A stretch of 9,426 nucleotides of DNA, taken from the NCBI GenBank assembly GCA_001830645.1, contig MIBM01000056.1:4714-14139 (forward strand), written 5' to 3'. Position 1 is the stretch's first letter, and every line of letters begins with the position of its first letter. The position numbers and the translations under genes are program-made. The DNA comes from Spirochaetes bacterium RIFOXYC1_FULL_54_7 (lineage in GTDB: Bacteria > Spirochaetota > Spirochaetia > Treponematales > UBA12059). The notes under the pieces were generated by a model. That model was given only the letters and a program-made list of their open reading frames with translations. It was not told the DNA's origin and searched no databases. This document shows positions 1 to 6,776 of this stretch, one piece after another.

Positions 1-450
1 CTAGGGGAACTTGAAGATCTCGGGGTTGAAGAACTTGAAGCACTTGGCAGCGAGGAACTGGAAGTCCTTGATGAAGAGGTTCTTGGAGGGCTGGGCGATG
101 CAAATGACACCGGGGTCATTGATGAGTTTGAAGAAATGGAAGAAATCCCGGAGTCGAAAGCTCTGGATATCGGCTCGATGGCTGTCGAACCCGGGCAAGT
201 TGATGAAGAATTCCAGTTAGAAGAGCCTGAAGCAACACCAGCTATCGAACGCTCCGAGACCCCGGAAAAACTCGAGGTAGCCGAAACTGGAGAAGCGGTT
301 CCAGACAAACTGAAACAAGACGTAAAATCAGTCCTGCTTTATCTTGATCAATTGCTGGCATCCCTTCCGGAAGAAAAAATTGAAGAGTTCGCTTCCAGTG
401 AGTATTATGACACCTATAAAAGACTGTTTGAAGATTTAGGATTGCTATGA
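1..450 (+). CDS. Glu-rich acidic protein, C-terminal part (5' end outside window)
   Basis: The reading frame is open from base 1, so the start lies upstream. It ends at TGA 448-450, giving 149 visible residues. The first ~50 residues are a degenerate, very acidic repeat built on variants of ELE-x-LG (GELEDLG, EELEALG, EELEVLD), probably extended or helical low-complexity sequence. Residues ~50-100 are a further acidic linker rich in Glu, Pro and Ala. The last ~45 residues look like a compact helical module (DVKSVLLYLDQLLASLPEE, then an EYYDTYKRLFEDLGLL-like end). It is more ordered than the rest and is probably the conserved part. No enzyme motif is visible. I do not recognise the family with certainty; the build, acidic linker plus short helical tail, suggests a scaffold or interaction protein. 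The stop overlaps the next gene's start (ATGATG at 447-452), so the two are probably translationally coupled. Confidence 0.8.
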   Translation, partial: LGELEDLGVEELEALGSEELEVLDEEVLGGLGDANDTGVIDEFEEMEEIPESKALDIGSMAVEPGQVDEEFQLEEPEATPAIERSETPEKLEVAETGEAVPDKLKQDVKSVLLYLDQLLASLPEEKIEEFASSEYYDTYKRLFEDLGLL

Positions 451-1072
451 TGGGTTTGCTAGACAAAGCCTCTGCCGGACGTAAACTCAGGGATTCAGTT
501 GCCTCTGCAACAGTAGTCCCTGAGGAGGAACAAAAAAAAAAGCACTGACCCTTGATAAGGGGCTTTTGGTCAGCTCCAGTTCCGGGGCTGACCATCATGA
601 ACTCGTGGCAAGCTGGTTTCAGGACAGTATGCAGCCTGCGCTGGAAGGTGAGGAAATTCCCTTTCTTGAGGCCAACAGTTTCCTGACAGACCTAAAATCC
701 ATCATCACCCATCGTTCCGCGAATACGGCTTCTGTATTCTCGATCAATGCCATGATACCGGCAGCCTCGATTGCAGTGGAACACCCCTCCTGCACTCCGT
801 CTGAACTCGTACCCTCTCTTGCCAAGATCGTCCGCTGGATGATTGGTTCCTCTGGCATCATACTTCGAGTCGGACCAGGGATCCTCGTCTGCGTTCATTT
901 GTCACCCCGATCGGTTGATCCTGAGCTGGTGGGACGGCAGATAGAGCGGTCCATCAAACGGATTTTTAAAATTCCAGTCGAAACCGAAGGCATTCTAAAA
1001 GAATCCTTCCGTTTCGATCCTGCGACCGCCGAATCGGAAGAGACCTTGAATCGCTTCCTCTCCAGCCTTTGA
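447..1072 (+). CDS. Protein of unknown function, split by an A10 tract; joined by a -1 frameshift
   Basis: Translation can start at ATG 447 or ATG 450; an AGGA at 438-441 fits 450 better. The start overlaps the upstream stop. The zero frame gives only 33 residues (MMGLLDKASAGRKL..., ending QKKKH) and stops at TGA 546-548. At the ten-A run (532-541), a shift of -1 moves into the frame that stays open to TGA 1070-1072 and gives a joined product of about 207 residues. The downstream part has no good start of its own: the first candidates are CTG 545 and TTG 566, and TTG 566 has only a crowded AAGGGG 3 nt upstream. Both halves therefore look like one gene. The C-terminal ~130 residues alternate helix and strand (a VFSINAMIPAASIAVE-type strand, a helix over SELVPSLAKIVRWM, then a GIILRVGPGILVCVHL strand pair). 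This faintly recalls a GGDEF-like or ferredoxin-like fold without catalytic residues; that is only an impression. Function is unknown. The position between the acidic protein and the DUF115 pair suggests a shared operon role. Confidence 0.7.
523..594 (+). promoter_or_regulatory. Candidate -1 recoding signal (SD-like, slippery A AAA AAG, hairpins)
   Basis: Four elements line up. (1) AGGAGG at 523-528 is a perfect Shine-Dalgarno match inside the gene, with no start codon at usable distance. (2) The heptamer A AAA AAG at 536-542 is in the correct zero-frame phase (codons AAA 537-539, AAG 540-542), with 7 nt between it and AGGAGG. (3) CCCTT 549-553 pairs with AAGGG 557-561 around a GAT loop, 6 nt after the heptamer. 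(4) A strong 11-bp stem, 567-577 with 584-594 (one G-U pair, loop AGTTCC), follows. GGTCAG 568-573 could alternatively pair with CTGACC 545-550, so two mutually exclusive folds exist. The zero-frame stop TGA is at 546-548. The layout matches the E. coli dnaX frameshift site in type and order. A ten-A run is also long enough for RNA polymerase slippage or sequencing error. Confidence 0.55.
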
Positions 1073-1086
1073 ACGACGGGACAGAG

Positions 1087-2649
1087 ATGCCCGATTCCTG
1101 TGCCAACGAGAAACCGGGGAGAATAAGTACCTGTTGCCATTCCCGGTACGCCCCCGGTGCCGAGGCCAGAAGGCACCTGGATACCAGCCTTGCAGGCAAG
1201 AACCCTGCCCTGGTCTTCATTCTCGGTGCTGGCCGCAACTACCTGGGTCAGGAGTTGCGGCAGACCCTTCCAGGGGTCATGGCTGTAGTGCTGCAGGCCA
1301 GTACCGAATTCGATACCAGCCTGGTTGACCCCGGTGACCTTTATTGGAGCCCGGGTTCCCCCTACCCCCTTGGAACTATCCTGACCTCGGCTCTTGCCTC
1401 CGGCAAGGCAGCCGGTGGTGTGGCCATCATCGAGTGGCCACCAGCATCAAGAAGCTGCAGGGCACCCCTGGAAACCATCCGCGGAGCACTGCGCGTGGCG
1501 CTGGAAAGATATGCAGCCGAATCGGCTACCACCGGCTACTGGGGTAAAAAATGGATAAGGAACTGCATCGACTTTGTCTGTGGTGAAGGACCGCTTACCT
1601 TACCCGGCCTGGCATCCGGGCCAATTGTCATAGCCTGTGCAGGACCCGGACTTCATGACGCCATACCCGCCATCAAAGACGCTGGTGAAAGCATCAGGTT
1701 GTGGGCTCTTGCATCTGCACATCAGGCCTTGGTGAACGAAGATCTTGAACCCGAACTGCTTATAACCACTGATCCCGGTTTCTGGAACGGACCACACCTG
1801 GCACTTGCTGCAAGACAGAATACCATCCTTGCTGCAACGCCAAGCACCCGACTTGGTTCTGGCATTCTTGATGGCAGGACAGCAATCGCCCCTGTCTGTA
1901 CCGGGCTTGGTTTTGAACTGGATGCATTGGCCTCAGCTGGTAGTATTCCAGCTATCAATGCTTTGCCCTACGGCACTGCCGCGGGTACAGCCGTGTCCAT
2001 TGCCACCACACTTGGCGCTAGCCCGATTTATCTGTGCGGACTCGATCTGGCAGCCCATGGCCTAGTAGAACATGTATCACCCTATGCCTTTGACCAACTA
2101 GACGAAACCATAGCAACACGTCTGCATCCCGCCCTTACTACGAGGTTTCACAGAGTCATGGACAGGTATCCCGATCTGGCAGGTGCATGGCGGCTATCCA
2201 GAGCGTTTTCAGTCTATGCCCTGGATACCGCATCAACAGCAGACAGGGACGATATATTCAGAATCAGCAGTTCGCCGGTTGAAACACGGCTGAAGTGCGT
2301 ACCCCCGGACTGGATTCGATTCGCTTCGAAAACAGAGGGATTATCACACATCCCATCGGCAGAGGTACGGACTTTCTTCCGCAAAATGAACAGAAAGGCC
2401 CGATTCAAAGACATGATGGCCCGACTGGAACACCGTGCCAGTCGGGCACTCGATGCCCTGAAAGAAAGCGAAGCCTCCAGTGTGCCTGTACCCCGCGACG
2501 CAGTACTGGAGTTGCTGGCCTTTGGAGGGAAGGGTTGTGCGGCTGCTATAGCCACTGCCGCCAGGGGTGAAGCCGATAAGACAGCTATGCAGGATGCGGA
2601 AAGAGCTGTCAGATCCGGTTTCCGACATCTGGCGGGAGGTACGGCATGA
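1087..2649 (+). CDS. DUF115 / MptE-like (Maf-type) protein, divergent first copy
   Basis: This 520-residue protein belongs to the DUF115 group (6-hydroxymethylpterin diphosphokinase MptE-like, related to motility accessory factor Maf). Visible landmarks from ATG 1087 are HSRYAPGAEA near residue 18, a Gly-rich FILGAGRNYLG loop near 44-54, a YWGKKW block near 151, AGPGLHD near 185, TTDPGFW near 227, and CGLDLA near 317. Each has a counterpart in the next gene, so the two are tandem paralogs. This copy is the odd one: the usual A-G-P-S-L motif reads AGPGL, so the Ser is lost, and catalytic competence is in doubt. ATG 1087 has a GGGA 5 nt upstream. An in-frame TTG at 1069 would overlap the previous stop but has no ribosome-binding site. 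Maf proteins in other bacteria glycosylate flagellin; a similar role here is inference. The last codon overlaps the next start (ATGA at 2646-2649). Confidence 0.85.
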   Translation: MPDSCANEKPGRISTCCHSRYAPGAEARRHLDTSLAGKNPALVFILGAGRNYLGQELRQTLPGVMAVVLQASTEFDTSLVDPGDLYWSPGSPYPLGTILTSALASGKAAGGVAIIEWPPASRSCRAPLETIRGALRVALERYAAESATTGYWGKKWIRNCIDFVCGEGPLTLPGLASGPIVIACAGPGLHDAIPAIKDAGESIRLWALASAHQALVNEDLEPELLITTDPGFWNGPHLALAARQNTILAATPSTRLGSGILDGRTAIAPVCTGLGFELDALASAGSIPAINALPYGTAAGTAVSIATTLGASPIYLCGLDLAAHGLVEHVSPYAFDQLDETIATRLHPALTTRFHRVMDRYPDLAGAWRLSRAFSVYALDTASTADRDDIFRISSSPVETRLKCVPPDWIRFASKTEGLSHIPSAEVRTFFRKMNRKARFKDMMARLEHRASRALDALKESEASSVPVPRDAVLELLAFGGKGCAAAIATAARGEADKTAMQDAERAVRSGFRHLAGGTA

Positions 2650-4325
2650 CAGACCCAGCCATATTCGAGCGCAACATGCTGGCCATTGCATCCAACCACG
2701 GGGCAATACCTGGAGACAGGATACGCAATGCCCTTGCATCCGAGCGGCTTGGCTTTGAACAGGCCAGAAACGGTATGCTGGTGCCCTTCATAGCCCAGGC
2801 AAGCAGGAAGAACTACCTGCATTCCAGAATGGATCCCGAGCGGGAAGCCATACGACTGGCAGCCGAATATGACAGGATCGGTTTCTACGTCTTTTTTGGC
2901 ATGGGAGCCGGTTATGGCCTGGAAGCCTTGCTACCAGGCAGGAAAGTTTCGAAGGGTATAATAGTTGAATACGATGCCAGGGCACTGCGCGCGATACTGG
3001 AGCGTATCGATGTTACCCATGTTCTGGGCAACCGCAGATTGACCCTGCTGGTGGACCCCGACGACGAGGAACTGGCCGACGCGGTGATGTCGCGCTACAT
3101 ACCATCCATCAACGGCGATCTGGTTACCGTACCCCTCAGGAGCCTGGTTGACGCCTATCCAGTACAATACCACAAGGCTGCTGACCTGGTACGCAATCTT
3201 ACCGGAGGCATCTCCGACGACTATTCGGTGCAGTCCTTCTTTGGCAAACGATGGTTCTCCAACATTGTACGCAACCTGCGTTCGGCTGCAGACCCCACCC
3301 CACCCGTCGGACCCGTGCGGGAAGCGATAATCACCGCTGCCGGACCATCGCTGGAAACCCAGCTGGATGAAATTGCCGAGACCAGAAAAGGCAAGTTCCT
3401 GATAGCCACCGATACCAGCATACGGGCATTGTTGCTGGGGGGCATTCAGCCTGATGCCGGCATCTCCATCGATTGCCAGCACATAAGCTACTACCACTTC
3501 ATGCAGGGCCTTCCATCAGGCATGCCCCTCTTCGTGGATCTCGCATCACCGCCCACGGTGACCCGAATGGCAGCCAAGCGGTATTACTTTTCCTCCGGCC
3601 ATCCTCTGGACCGGTATGTGGCTGCCCGGTTCAGGGCCTTTCCGATACTGGATACTTCGGGAGGAAACGTGACCCATGCAGCGGTTTCCTTGGCTGAATA
3701 CATGGGGGCAAGCAAGATACAACTGTACGGCGCGGATTTCTCCTATCCCTTTGGCAAGAGTTACGCCCGTGGCACCTACATCTACCCGTATTTCGACCTG
3801 CGTCAGAACCGGCTAAAACCCTTTGAGTCCCTTTTTTCAGCATTCCTGTACCGCAACCAGAGCCTGGACCGCGAAGCTGATGCAGACGGTACCTTCCGTT
3901 ATGTAACCAAACCACTGGTAGCCTACCGTGAGCGGCTGGAAGCCTTTGGAGGACGTTCCACAAGCGAAATCATCCGGCATCGCGGTTCTGGAGTCAGGAC
4001 CAATATCCAGTTCCAGGGCAGCGGGAAACCGAGGATACAAGGGCGTGTCTTTGCGTCAGGCAGGCCATTCCAGAGACCGGATGAGTTCCTTGCGTACTAC
4101 CTGGCAGAACTTGAAGGCTTGCCCTGTCCCCAGGAACCTGCAGCCACCTACCTTGACGATCTGACTGGAAGGGAACGGGATGTGTGGACCACCATATTGC
4201 CATCCGCAGCTGCCATACGTCGAGAAGCTGGTGAAAACACACCATCTCCTGTAGACCTTCTTGCCGAAACCCGTGAATGGTGCATCAAGACGGTTAAAGC
4301 CGAACTGGAATACGAACGGAGCTGA
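2646..4325 (+). CDS. DUF115 / MptE-like (Maf-type) protein, canonical second copy
   Basis: This 559-residue protein starts at ATG 2646 behind a strong GGAGGT (2635-2640, 5 nt spacer) and overlaps the previous stop by 4 nt, typical of coupled translation. Landmarks in order: LHSRMDPEREA (58-68), a Rossmann-like FGMGAGYGLE (84-93) followed by GIIVEYD (104-110), SFFGKRWFSN (197-206), the family signature AAGPSLE (231-237), a DTSIRALLLGGIQPD block leading to GISID (256-276), and YGADFSYPFG (361-370). The C-terminal ~130 residues vary and end in a charged helix. It keeps the GPSL motif that its upstream paralog has lost, so it is the likelier active member. In Campylobacter, Helicobacter and related bacteria, Maf proteins add nonulosonic acids to flagellin. 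For this spirochaete copy the substrate is unknown; flagellar or surface-protein glycosylation is a reasonable inference. No glycan biosynthesis genes are visible nearby. Confidence 0.9.
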   Translation: MTDPAIFERNMLAIASNHGAIPGDRIRNALASERLGFEQARNGMLVPFIAQASRKNYLHSRMDPEREAIRLAAEYDRIGFYVFFGMGAGYGLEALLPGRKVSKGIIVEYDARALRAILERIDVTHVLGNRRLTLLVDPDDEELADAVMSRYIPSINGDLVTVPLRSLVDAYPVQYHKAADLVRNLTGGISDDYSVQSFFGKRWFSNIVRNLRSAADPTPPVGPVREAIITAAGPSLETQLDEIAETRKGKFLIATDTSIRALLLGGIQPDAGISIDCQHISYYHFMQGLPSGMPLFVDLASPPTVTRMAAKRYYFSSGHPLDRYVAARFRAFPILDTSGGNVTHAAVSLAEYMGASKIQLYGADFSYPFGKSYARGTYIYPYFDLRQNRLKPFESLFSAFLYRNQSLDREADADGTFRYVTKPLVAYRERLEAFGGRSTSEIIRHRGSGVRTNIQFQGSGKPRIQGRVFASGRPFQRPDEFLAYYLAELEGLPCPQEPAATYLDDLTGRERDVWTTILPSAAAIRREAGENTPSPVDLLAETREWCIKTVKAELEYERS

Positions 4326-4346
4326 TCCATTCGCCGGAATACGTGG

Positions 4347-5957
4347 TCAGGGCAGGTTTATGCGTCTGACGCGGCCGAAACGGCCAGCTGACACATCCCA
4401 GCGCTCACGTAGATAGGCATCCAGGGCTGAGGCATCCAGGGCAGTTGTAGCCAGGATGGCCGGCGTGTCAACCAGCAGTTCTTCAGCTGCAGCAGGATAG
4501 GCTGCGGCAAGGCGGACAAGCACATTGTCACGGATATAGGTGACCGCACCGGCAGCCGATTGCTGGACCATGTAAGCCTGAAGTTCATTAACATTCAGGT
4601 ATGAATCTGTGGTGTCATAATTACGCCAGCGCAGATGGCGTATCCAGAAGCGCCTGGTGGCAGGATCATGGGCTGACCATATACGCTCCGAAAGCAGCCT
4701 GTAGGCCTCATCCTGGAAGAACAGGGCATGGGAAGCCTCATGGTCCATGAAAATGCGCCTGTACACCGCTGTTGACTCCCTGGTGATTGAAATGAGGGCA
4801 CCCTTTCCAGGTATCAAGCGTCCACTGGCCTCTTTTGTTACAAGGCCGTAATCAAGCAGAAGATCAAGCAAGGCCAGCTCGTTGGTATTCAACTTGAAGG
4901 CTGTATCCGCAGCAAAATTATAGAAACTGGACAGAGTCCAGGGAGGATAATCATGGGCATTCCAGCCATGGAGACTGGCTAGCTCCCGGTCATCCGCCAG
5001 CCTGCCCCTGAAGCCGGGTTTTTCCGCAAAAAACGCAAGCCGCTTGAAGTACCTGTCCTGAATCGCATAGTTTGCAAAATCGAATACCAAGGTATCCGGG
5101 AGCAGATCCCAGCGGTACAGCTTGTAATCTCCAGTCAGCTCTGCCCCGGCCAGTATGGCATGCAGATCCGACAGCGGCGCGCCGCCGCCGAAGTGCAGGT
5201 AGGCCTCGGCTATGCCGCCCGTATCAAGGGCTGCGACGCTGACTGATAGCCCCCCGGTCAGTTCCAGGGGTATGGCCAGCGGGCGGTCAGGGTGCGGTGA
5301 CGATTCAAAGCCGGCAGACTGGCCGACTACCCGCAAGGTACCTTCATTACCCTGACATACCACCACAGACCAGCCAGGCCCATCAGCAGCCGGTAGCCGT
5401 ATCTCAGCCGGCCAGGAATCCGCATCGAAAGCGAAAGTACGCTGAACCCCATGTGAAGCCAGAGCAGGCGAGCCATCTATGCCGCCGGAACGGTAACCAA
5501 TATAGGGAGAGGAGATTGAAAAACCTTTTATTGTTGCTGACTGCGCATCATCGAGTGCCAGCTCTATACCTGCTACAGTTGAGCCAGCGGGTAGAAGTAG
5601 ACGGAACTCAAGCAAGGGTTCGCCCAGACCTTCGAAGCTGGCCGTGAGGAATGGGGACTCATCCTTTTCTCTTGCGAACACGGCCACCGTTACGGAGCCT
5701 TTGACCGACATCCTGATGGCAATATCAGAGAGGGCTTCCGTAACCATAGTTTTGGAGAAGATATACCGCAAGCCCGGAAGCTTCACAGCCTGCAAACTTG
5801 TTGGATTGTCAACTTTTTCAGACAATACGGGCAGTAGATTCCCATCAACTTCAACAAACAAACCAGGGACAGCCACCAGCCCGCAAGAGGATAGAAGGAG
5901 GAAGCTGAGGACTGCAAGGATGGCCTGATGGAGACGGTTACTGGCAGCTTTGGGCAA
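4347..5957 (-). CDS. Predicted lipoprotein with HEASH zinc-metallopeptidase-like motif
   Basis: This 536-residue protein starts at TTG 5957, chosen because an AAGGAG (bases 5963-5968) sits 5 nt upstream and because only this start yields the full signal sequence. Residues 1-24 are a lipoprotein signal: charged start, hydrophobic ILAVLSFLLL, then the lipobox LSSC with Cys25. Residues ~30-250 look beta-rich, perhaps one or two jelly-roll-like domains. The C-terminal half is helical and carries HEASH at 406-410 in a FMDHEASHALFF context, the HExxH pattern of zinc metallopeptidases. Glu458 in NVNELQAYM, 48 residues on, is a candidate third zinc ligand as in gluzincins. The protein should be membrane-anchored, outside the cytoplasm. 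The start lies inside the end of the upstream gene (20-base overlap), so the two are coupled. The 3' end is 21 bases from the convergent DUF115 gene and no clear terminator separates them. I do not recognise the exact family; protease activity is inference from the motif. Confidence 0.85.
   Translation of the reverse strand: MPKAASNRLHQAILAVLSFLLLSSCGLVAVPGLFVEVDGNLLPVLSEKVDNPTSLQAVKLPGLRYIFSKTMVTEALSDIAIRMSVKGSVTVAVFAREKDESPFLTASFEGLGEPLLEFRLLLPAGSTVAGIELALDDAQSATIKGFSISSPYIGYRSGGIDGSPALASHGVQRTFAFDADSWPAEIRLPAADGPGWSVVVCQGNEGTLRVVGQSAGFESSPHPDRPLAIPLELTGGLSVSVAALDTGGIAEAYLHFGGGAPLSDLHAILAGAELTGDYKLYRWDLLPDTLVFDFANYAIQDRYFKRLAFFAEKPGFRGRLADDRELASLHGWNAHDYPPWTLSSFYNFAADTAFKLNTNELALLDLLLDYGLVTKEASGRLIPGKGALISITRESTAVYRRIFMDHEASHALFFQDEAYRLLSERIWSAHDPATRRFWIRHLRWRNYDTTDSYLNVNELQAYMVQQSAAGAVTYIRDNVLVRLAAAYPAAAEELLVDTPAILATTALDASALDAYLRERWDVSAGRFGRVRRINLP
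4416..4442. repeat. Short direct repeat, 12 bp twice
   Basis: GGCATCCAGGGC occurs at 4416-4427 and again at 4431-4442, separated by TGA, a 15-base period. It lies in frame inside the - strand lipoprotein gene and encodes the doubled ALDA of ALDASALDAY near residues 507-516. It looks like a small in-frame tandem duplication in the C-terminal region, with no sign of a wider role. Confidence 0.7.
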
Positions 5958-6714
5958 ACATGCTCCTTGCTATCAACTGGGCAATCTGGTACTTGCGCTC
6001 CGGATTCAAAGACCCGTCGGTACGCAACAGGCTCTCCCAGCGACCTGAAAAATCTTCCGGGAGGCACGATAGGACCAGCAGGGATTCTGTAAGATTGCGG
6101 TCGGAAGGCTCCCACTGCCGGTTGCGGGCAAACAGGGCTGCCGCACAGGAACGCACGAAACCCGAAAGGGATACGAAGAAGAAGTAGCGGTCGTCCTTGA
6201 GAGCTGCTCCGCCCAGATCGCTCAGGCAGTGCTCCATCTTGAACATATGGGTTTCCACCAGACGTTCCCAGAAGTCTGCAGGCGTATCGGCCAAACCATT
6301 GCGTACCCGTTCTATCCAATCGCTGCGCCGATACAGGACCTTGCCGTTGACGATACGGTACAGCATATAGGTGCCAGCACCACGGAAAACCCACATGCTG
6401 TCGAATTTGTTGTCAAGGAGGTCTTCTATGCCGGAAGTGCGCTTGTATTCCACACGGATTGGCAAGCCGTCAATGAAAAACCGGTCTTTTTCACGCCCCC
6501 GGGAGCTCTCGAAGGCTCCAGGATCACCAAAGGCTGACTGGCGCGAAGCATCATCAGGGATATGACCAGAGCAATATACGTCAAGTATAAGGGCAAAATA
6601 TGGATCAATGGTATCGGTTTCGCCACATTCGCATGACAGGATGCACTCGACCCCTGGCCAGGACGAGACGATTGCTGTCAGGCGATTCGTTAGGCGCTCG
6701 ACTTTATGTTTCAT
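5938..6714 (-). CDS. Putative nucleotidyltransferase-like protein with helical C-terminal domain
   Basis: This 258-residue cytoplasmic protein starts at ATG 6714, with AAGGA about 11 nt upstream (bases 6726-6730). The N-terminal ~95 residues have a strand-turn-strand layout containing DPYFALILDVY (37-47) and, later, DGLPIRVEYK (82-91). Acidic residues in a LILDV strand followed by a second acidic strand (RVEYK) resemble the metal-binding arrangement of the DNA polymerase beta-type nucleotidyltransferase fold. The classic G-S motif is not clear; CECGETD at 28-34 is only a partial match. Residues ~145-250 look all-helical, with SCAAALFARNRQWEPSDRN (189-207) and a following VLSCLPEDF, like the helical domain that often follows such folds (for example in DUF4037 proteins). 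No transmembrane segment is seen. The target is unknown. It is the first gene of a two-gene unit transcribed away from the divergent promoter at 6729-6776. Existence of the gene is near certain; the fold assignment is tentative. Confidence 0.8.
   Translation of the reverse strand: MKHKVERLTNRLTAIVSSWPGVECILSCECGETDTIDPYFALILDVYCSGHIPDDASRQSAFGDPGAFESSRGREKDRFFIDGLPIRVEYKRTSGIEDLLDNKFDSMWVFRGAGTYMLYRIVNGKVLYRRSDWIERVRNGLADTPADFWERLVETHMFKMEHCLSDLGGAALKDDRYFFFVSLSGFVRSCAAALFARNRQWEPSDRNLTESLLVLSCLPEDFSGRWESLLRTDGSLNPERKYQIAQLIARSMFAQSCQ
5963..5968 (-). promoter_or_regulatory. Ribosome-binding site fixing a TTG start
   Basis: On the - strand this reads AAGGAG, 5 nt before TTG 5957. An ATG at 5961-5959 lies only 1 nt after it and belongs to the overlapping upstream gene's frame, so it is too close to be used. 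This site decides the TTG start of the lipoprotein gene and places that start inside the last codons of the upstream gene. Confidence 0.7.
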
Positions 6715-6728
6715 AGGACGATCTTTCC

Positions 6729-6755
6729 TTTACAGCTGGTTTAACCAAGTATACT
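6729..6755 (+). promoter_or_regulatory. Predicted promoter for the rightward gene
   Basis: TTTACA (6729-6734) and TATACT (6750-6755) each match the sigma70 consensus at 5/6 positions, but the 15-nt spacer is short. Transcription would start near 6762, almost on ATG 6764. The transcript would then be essentially leaderless unless a later start is used. The -35 box overlaps the ribosome-binding region of the opposite gene. Confidence 0.4.
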
Positions 6756-6776
6756 ATGGCTTCATGCATTTGGAAA
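6748..6776 (-). promoter_or_regulatory. Predicted promoter for the leftward two-gene unit
   Basis: Read on the - strand, TTTCCA (bases 6771-6776) and TATACT (6748-6753) are separated by 17 nt, a good sigma70-type arrangement with 4/6 and 5/6 matches. Transcription would start near 6741, leaving a leader of about 27 nt before ATG 6714. The -10 box is shared with the opposing promoter because AGTATACT (6748-6755) is a perfect palindrome. Confidence 0.5.

Noticed and set aside
566..1072. Independent gene starting at TTG 566
   Set aside because: The only nearby AAGGGG is 3 nt from TTG, and the segment upstream in the same frame continues seamlessly from the A-run. One frameshifted gene explains it better, though reinitiation after TGA 546-548 is not excluded.
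2214..2822. 202-residue open frame on the - strand
   Set aside because: It lies antisense to the two DUF115 genes, whose motifs are clear, and spans their junction. The product has no recognisable features.
4326..4360. Terminator between the convergent genes
   Set aside because: CTGATCC at 4322-4328 can pair with GGTCAG at 4345-4350 only with a bulge and a 16-nt loop, and there is no T-run on either side.
5783..6394. 203-residue open frame on the - strand
   Set aside because: It overlaps two better-supported - strand genes in another frame and is rich in Arg, Gly and Pro, as expected of an out-of-frame reading of GC-rich DNA.
6608..6763. Upstream extension of the rightward gene
   Set aside because: This part is antisense to the start of the divergent gene and covers both predicted promoters and a ribosome-binding site.
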